Of a stretch of DNA of 64,000 bases, positions 60,750-64,000 are shown one piece after another. Source of the DNA: Sva-07 sp963747375 (GTDB lineage: Bacteria; Actinomycetota; Acidimicrobiia; Acidimicrobiales; Ilumatobacteraceae); contig CAVVFL010000022.1 in the NCBI GenBank assembly GCA_963747375.1, positions 124,001-188,000 of the forward strand, in the 5' to 3' direction. A model generated the notes under the pieces. The model ran no database searches, was not told the origin of the DNA, and saw only the letters and a program-made list of their open reading frames with translations. A program made the translations under genes and the position numbers. Every line of letters begins with the position of its first letter. The stretch's first letter is position 1.

Positions 60750-62069
60750 GTGACTGGGGCGTGGGTCGTGGTGGGAGGCGGAACCGCAGGATGCGTGGTC
60801 GCCGCCCGTCTCTCGGAAGATCCGCAACGGCACGTCGTGCTGGTCGAGTCGGGTCCCGATCTGGTGACGGGTGCCGTGCCGCCGGAGATCGACGCCGACA
60901 ACTTCTTCGCCGTGGCCGGCCTGCGCGACCGCAACGACGGCGCCGTGCTGGCCACTCGCACCGCCGGGGGCACGCCGCGCCCGTACCGCCGGGGTCGCGG
61001 TCTCGGTGGTTCGTCGGTCGTGAACGCGATGGTCGCCCTGCGAGGCGATCCGAACCTGTACCGATCCTGGGGGTGGGACGATGTCGACGCGGCATGGTCG
61101 GCGATGGCCCTCCCCGAGGAACTGGCGCTCGAGAGCGAACTCGGCGCGATCGATCGGGCCCTCGTCGCCGCTGACAGCGACGCACGACGCGTTCCGCTCA
61201 CTCGGCGTGGCGGTCGCAGGGTCACGTCGGCCGAGGCATACCTCTGGCCGGCCCGCGAGCGTTCGAATCTCGTCGATTCGAGCCGATGTCACCGTCGAGC
61301 GTGTGGCGTTGGACGGTCGGCGAGCGGTCGGCGTCGTGCTGACGTCCGGCGAGGAGATCCCGGCTGAGCGCGTCATCCTCGTCGGCCGGTGCCATCGGGA
61401 CACCGACGCTGTTGCTGCGATCCGGGTTCGACACACCGGGAATCGGGCGCGGCCTCCAGGATCACCCGTCGGCACCGCTGACGCTTGCGCTACGCGATGG
61501 TGTTCCCGCCGATCCGGAGGGGCTCGTCATCGGGACCTTCCGCCAGCGCAACGGCATCCAGCTCCTTCCGATGAACCACCTCGGCCCCGACGCGCCCCAC
61601 CTCGGCTTGCTGCTCGTGACGTTGATGACTCCACACAGCCGGTCCGGCACGGTCCGCCTGGATCCGCTCGGGAAACCACTCGTCGACTTCGCCTTGCTCG
61701 ATGACAGTCGTGACATGAAGGCGCTCGGCGCGGCGGTGGTCGAGGCCGTGGCGATGCTCGGCGACGGCTCCGTTCGCCGAGGTGGTCGACCAGGTGTACG
61801 TCGACGATTCGGGCACCACCGTCGACGCCCTCGGTGACGCCGCCGCGATCGAACGGTGGCTGCCGGCGGCGCTCGGCGACTGCGTACATGCATCGGGCAG
61901 CTGCGCCATGGGCTCCGTCGTCGACACCGACGGCGCCGTGCTCGGCTACGAGGCGGTCCATGTCTGCGACGCATCGGTGTTCCCCACGATCCCGGACGCG
62001 AACACGCACCTCCCCACGACGATGCTGGCCGAGCGACTGAGCGCCCGCTGGCGACGCAGTCACCCGTGA
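60750..62069 (+). CDS. GMC-family FAD oxidoreductase, frame broken three times
   Basis: About 438 residues, short for a GMC flavoenzyme (usually 500-550). FAD-binding WVVVGGGTAGCVVAARLSED at the N-terminus, the second FAD contact RRGRGLGGSSVVNAMVALRG, and the C-terminal active-site block HASGSCAMGSVVD followed by VCDASVFPTIPDANTHLPTT. Reading breaks at about 61276, 61383 and 61773; each is cured by removing one base, giving SNLV-IRADVTVERV, VILV-AGAIGTPTLL and GDGS-FAEVVDQVYV. Such enzymes oxidise alcohols (choline, glucose, long-chain or aromatic alcohols). The substrate is unknown. The small size may mean a missing cap segment. Confidence 0.83.
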
Positions 62070-62081
62070 CATGATGAGGCG

Positions 62082-63044
62082 ATGGGAGCCACCGACTACA
62101 CCCTGGGTCTGCACGAACTGGGCGACGGCTGTTTCGCGTACCTCCAACCCGATGGCGGCTGGGGCTGGAGCAACGCCGGTCTGATCGTCGGCGAGGGAGA
62201 ATCGCTGCTCGTCGACACGCTCTTCGACCTCGACCTGACTGCGGCGATGCTCGACGCGATGACTCCGGTGATGGGCGGCGCACCGATCGACACGGTGGTG
62301 AACACCCACGCCAACGGCGACCACTGCTACGGCAACGGCGAGGTGGTCCGTCGACGGCCCGACGTCGAGATCGTGGCGTCGACTGCGACCGCGCACGAGA
62401 TGGCCGAGGTGCCGCCGGCCATGATGGCGGCGCTGAACCAGGCCCCTGGTGACATCGGCGAACTCTTCCGGTCGTTCTTCGGTGAGTTCCACTTCGACGG
62501 CATCGAGCTCGTCGTGCCGACGACGACGTTCGACCGCCGGCTCGACATCGAGGTCGGCGGCCGACTCGTCGAGCTGATCGAGGTCGGCCCTGCCCACACT
62601 GCGGGCGACACGATCGTTCACGTGCCCGACGCGCGCACGGTCTACACCGGCGACATCTTGTTCATCGGCGGGACGCCGATCGTCTGGGCGGGCCCGTTGT
62701 CGAACTGGGTGGCTGCATGCGATCTGATGTTGGGCCTCGACGTCGACACGGTCGTGCCCGGCCACGGTCCGCTCACCGACAAGGCGGGGATCGTGGCGGT
62801 GCGCGACTACCTCGGCTTCGTCGACGCGGAGGCGACCGTGCGTCAGGCGGCGGGCGTTGATGCGTTCGAGGCCGCCCGCGACATCGGTCGGCTGCTCGGC
62901 GTCGACGAACGGTTCCACGAGTGGGGCGAGTTCGGTCGCATCGCGGTGAACGTGGAGACGGTCTACCGGACACTCGACCCGGAGCATTCGACACCGGACG
63001 TCGTGGAACAGTTCCGCCGCATGGCGGAACTCGAACGCAGCTGA
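62082..63044 (+). CDS. MBL-fold metallohydrolase
   Basis: A 320-residue metallo-beta-lactamase-fold protein. The metal motif is NTHANGDHCYGN (His76, Asn78, Asp80, His81), so the second His of HxHxDH is replaced by Asn. Later ligands are GPAHTAGDTIVHVPDARTVY (His) with TGDILF and VVPGHGPLTDKAGI (His). The Asn-for-His variant occurs in some SoxH-like and quinoprotein-relay MBL proteins. It starts 13 bases after the GMC oxidoreductase stop, so the two may be one unit, and is followed three bases later by the lycopene-cyclase-like gene. Substrate unknown. Confidence 0.85.
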   Translation: MGATDYTLGLHELGDGCFAYLQPDGGWGWSNAGLIVGEGESLLVDTLFDLDLTAAMLDAMTPVMGGAPIDTVVNTHANGDHCYGNGEVVRRRPDVEIVASTATAHEMAEVPPAMMAALNQAPGDIGELFRSFFGEFHFDGIELVVPTTTFDRRLDIEVGGRLVELIEVGPAHTAGDTIVHVPDARTVYTGDILFIGGTPIVWAGPLSNWVAACDLMLGLDVDTVVPGHGPLTDKAGIVAVRDYLGFVDAEATVRQAAGVDAFEAARDIGRLLGVDERFHEWGEFGRIAVNVETVYRTLDPEHSTPDVVEQFRRMAELERS

Positions 63045-63047
63045 GGC

Positions 63048-64000
63048 ATGACGCAACCCCCGCGCAACGTCGATGTGGTCGTGATCGGCGACGGCCCGGC
63101 CGGCAGTGCGCTCGCCTGCGCCTGCCGAGCGCGCGGGGTCGATGTCGTGCTCATCGGTCCTGGCGATGCGTGGAACCCGACGTACAGCACGTGGATCGAT
63201 GACGTTCAGGGAGTCGAGGGGATCGGCGACGACGTCGACGCTGTACTCGGACAACGACTCGAGACCATTGCCGTGTACACGGCGCAACCGGCCGAGATCG
63301 CCCGACCGTACGGCGTCTTCGACAACGAGTTGCTGCGTTCGCGCCTGCGGGACGGGGTCGAGCACATCTCGGGCCGGGTGCTCGATGTTCGCTCCCCGCA
63401 CGGCGATCGTCATCGGGTGGTCCTGGCCGACGGATCCGAACTGCGGGCGCGCCTCGTCGTCGACACGAGCGGCTGGCCCTCGTCGTTCGCCCGCCTCGCG
63501 GGAACCACGCCGCCGGCCTGGCAGACGGCGATCGGCGTCGTGTTGGCCGAACCACCGTCCGGTGACCTCGGACGCCCGACACTGATGGACTTCCGCGCCG
63601 TCCGGGGCGCGAGCGGAGCGGGCCGCCCGTCGTCGATCGGGCCGAGCGGCGTGACGACGTTCTGCTACACGTTGCCGGTGCACGACGGGTGGTTGGTCGA
63701 GGAGACCGTGCTCGCCGCGCGGCCGTCCGTCGAGCCGATCGCTCTGCTCGCCCGGTTGGCCGCTCGGCTCGGGCGGCACCCCGACGACGTCCTGGCCGAC
63801 TCGGTGCGAACCGAGTACGTGCGGATTCCGCTCGGTGGGAGTCGGCCCGGCATCGACGAGCCCGTGGTCGCCTTCGGCGCCGCCGCCGGCTACGTCCATG
63901 CGGCGACCGGATTCAGTGTGGCGTCGTCGTTGCGAGCTGCGCCCCGAGTTGCGTCGGCGATCGTTGCTGCACTGCAGTCGTCTGCGCCTGCCGTCGATTC
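63048..64000 (+). CDS. Lycopene cyclase-like FAD/NAD(P)-binding protein, 3' end beyond the window
   Basis: The first 317 residues of a flavoprotein that runs off the right edge with an open frame. It begins MTQPPRNVDVVVIGDGPAGS with the dinucleotide-binding GxGxxG. NPTYSTWIDD and the late block YVHAATGFSVASSLRAAPRV match lycopene beta-cyclases of the CrtL/CrtY type, which close the ends of lycopene in carotenoid synthesis; these proteins bind FAD though the reaction is redox-neutral. Plant and cyanobacterial cyclases share the TWxD and PATGYSV features. No other carotenoid genes are visible in the window. The start is ATG at 63048, three bases after the upstream stop. Confidence 0.82.
   Translation, partial: MTQPPRNVDVVVIGDGPAGSALACACRARGVDVVLIGPGDAWNPTYSTWIDDVQGVEGIGDDVDAVLGQRLETIAVYTAQPAEIARPYGVFDNELLRSRLRDGVEHISGRVLDVRSPHGDRHRVVLADGSELRARLVVDTSGWPSSFARLAGTTPPAWQTAIGVVLAEPPSGDLGRPTLMDFRAVRGASGAGRPSSIGPSGVTTFCYTLPVHDGWLVEETVLAARPSVEPIALLARLAARLGRHPDDVLADSVRTEYVRIPLGGSRPGIDEPVVAFGAAAGYVHAATGFSVASSLRAAPRVASAIVAALQSSAPAVD

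Noticed and set aside
61527..63899. 790-codon minus-strand open frame opposite the MBL and lycopene-cyclase-like genes
   Set aside because: High GC makes long antisense frames common. It lacks any domain pattern and is rich in His/Arg/Asp, while the plus strand carries complete motifs.

Overview
The window is 64 kb of GC-rich, gene-dense chromosomal DNA from an actinobacterium, most likely a member of the Acidimicrobiia (Ilumatobacter-like; this taxon is inferred from gene content and style, not from a marker gene). Supporting signs are the order pdtaR-polA-...-rpsA-coaE known from mycobacteria, an SCO6745-family gene, a probable 6C small RNA next to a HAD-IB hydrolase gene, monomeric isocitrate dehydrogenase, and many GTG/TTG starts. 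There are no phage, transposase, integrase or CRISPR genes.

Layout. 1-9.6 kb: degradative and central metabolism (partial exonuclease-family protein, amidase, UspA, acyl-CoA dehydrogenase, convergent icd and gltA separated by a two-way hairpin, a carboxyltransferase and a LysR regulator). 9.6-12.4 kb: probable 6C RNA, HAD-PlsC fusion, fasciclin lipoprotein. 12.4-17.4 kb: type II fatty-acid synthesis, with fabD-fabH-fabG-acpP-fabF on the minus strand facing fabZ. 17.4-25.7 kb: tRNA-Leu(CAA), coiled-coil and SCO6745 proteins, pdtaR, polA, a PPOX flavoprotein, a methyltransferase, rpsA, coaE. 25.7-30.9 kb: a minus-strand gamma-glutamyl/thiol cluster holding a selenocysteine glutathione peroxidase, a YbdK-type carboxylate-amine ligase, an M20 amidohydrolase and a GGCT-fold protein, next to an MFS-cyclic-nucleotide-domain fusion. 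31-41.3 kb: two CorC/CNNM proteins, a PH-SHOCT membrane protein, a BtuF-like protein, galK, an alpha/beta hydrolase, a CaiB-type racemase/transferase, a PIG-L deacetylase, a lipoprotein, a small membrane protein, a dGTPase. 41.4-48.9 kb: obg, proB, murJ, a methyltransferase, a MoxR-VWA pair. 49-59.5 kb: a minus-strand purine operon purL-purQ-purC-purF-purDM-purN-guaB with a PurD-PurM fusion. 59.5-64 kb: a membrane-anchored protein, a GMC oxidoreductase, an MBL hydrolase and a partial lycopene-cyclase-like protein.

Three things stand out. First, the glutathione peroxidase has an in-frame UGA exactly at the catalytic selenocysteine position, followed by a bacterial-type SECIS hairpin with a GGUC loop. 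Second, there are dispersed palindromes: one family sits at gene 3' ends, and another (GCGATGAGCGA...TCGCTCATCGC) lies inside a methyltransferase reading frame and as a tandem pair between two other genes. Third, unusual fusions occur in housekeeping proteins (FabD with a lipoyl-like tail, PurD-PurM, PurL with a PurS-like N-terminus).

Data caution: 13 genes, including polA, obg, rpsA, fabF and purL, carry about 17 frame breaks. Nearly all are single-base insertions, best read as sequence error in this assembly. I annotated these genes end to end and marked each break.
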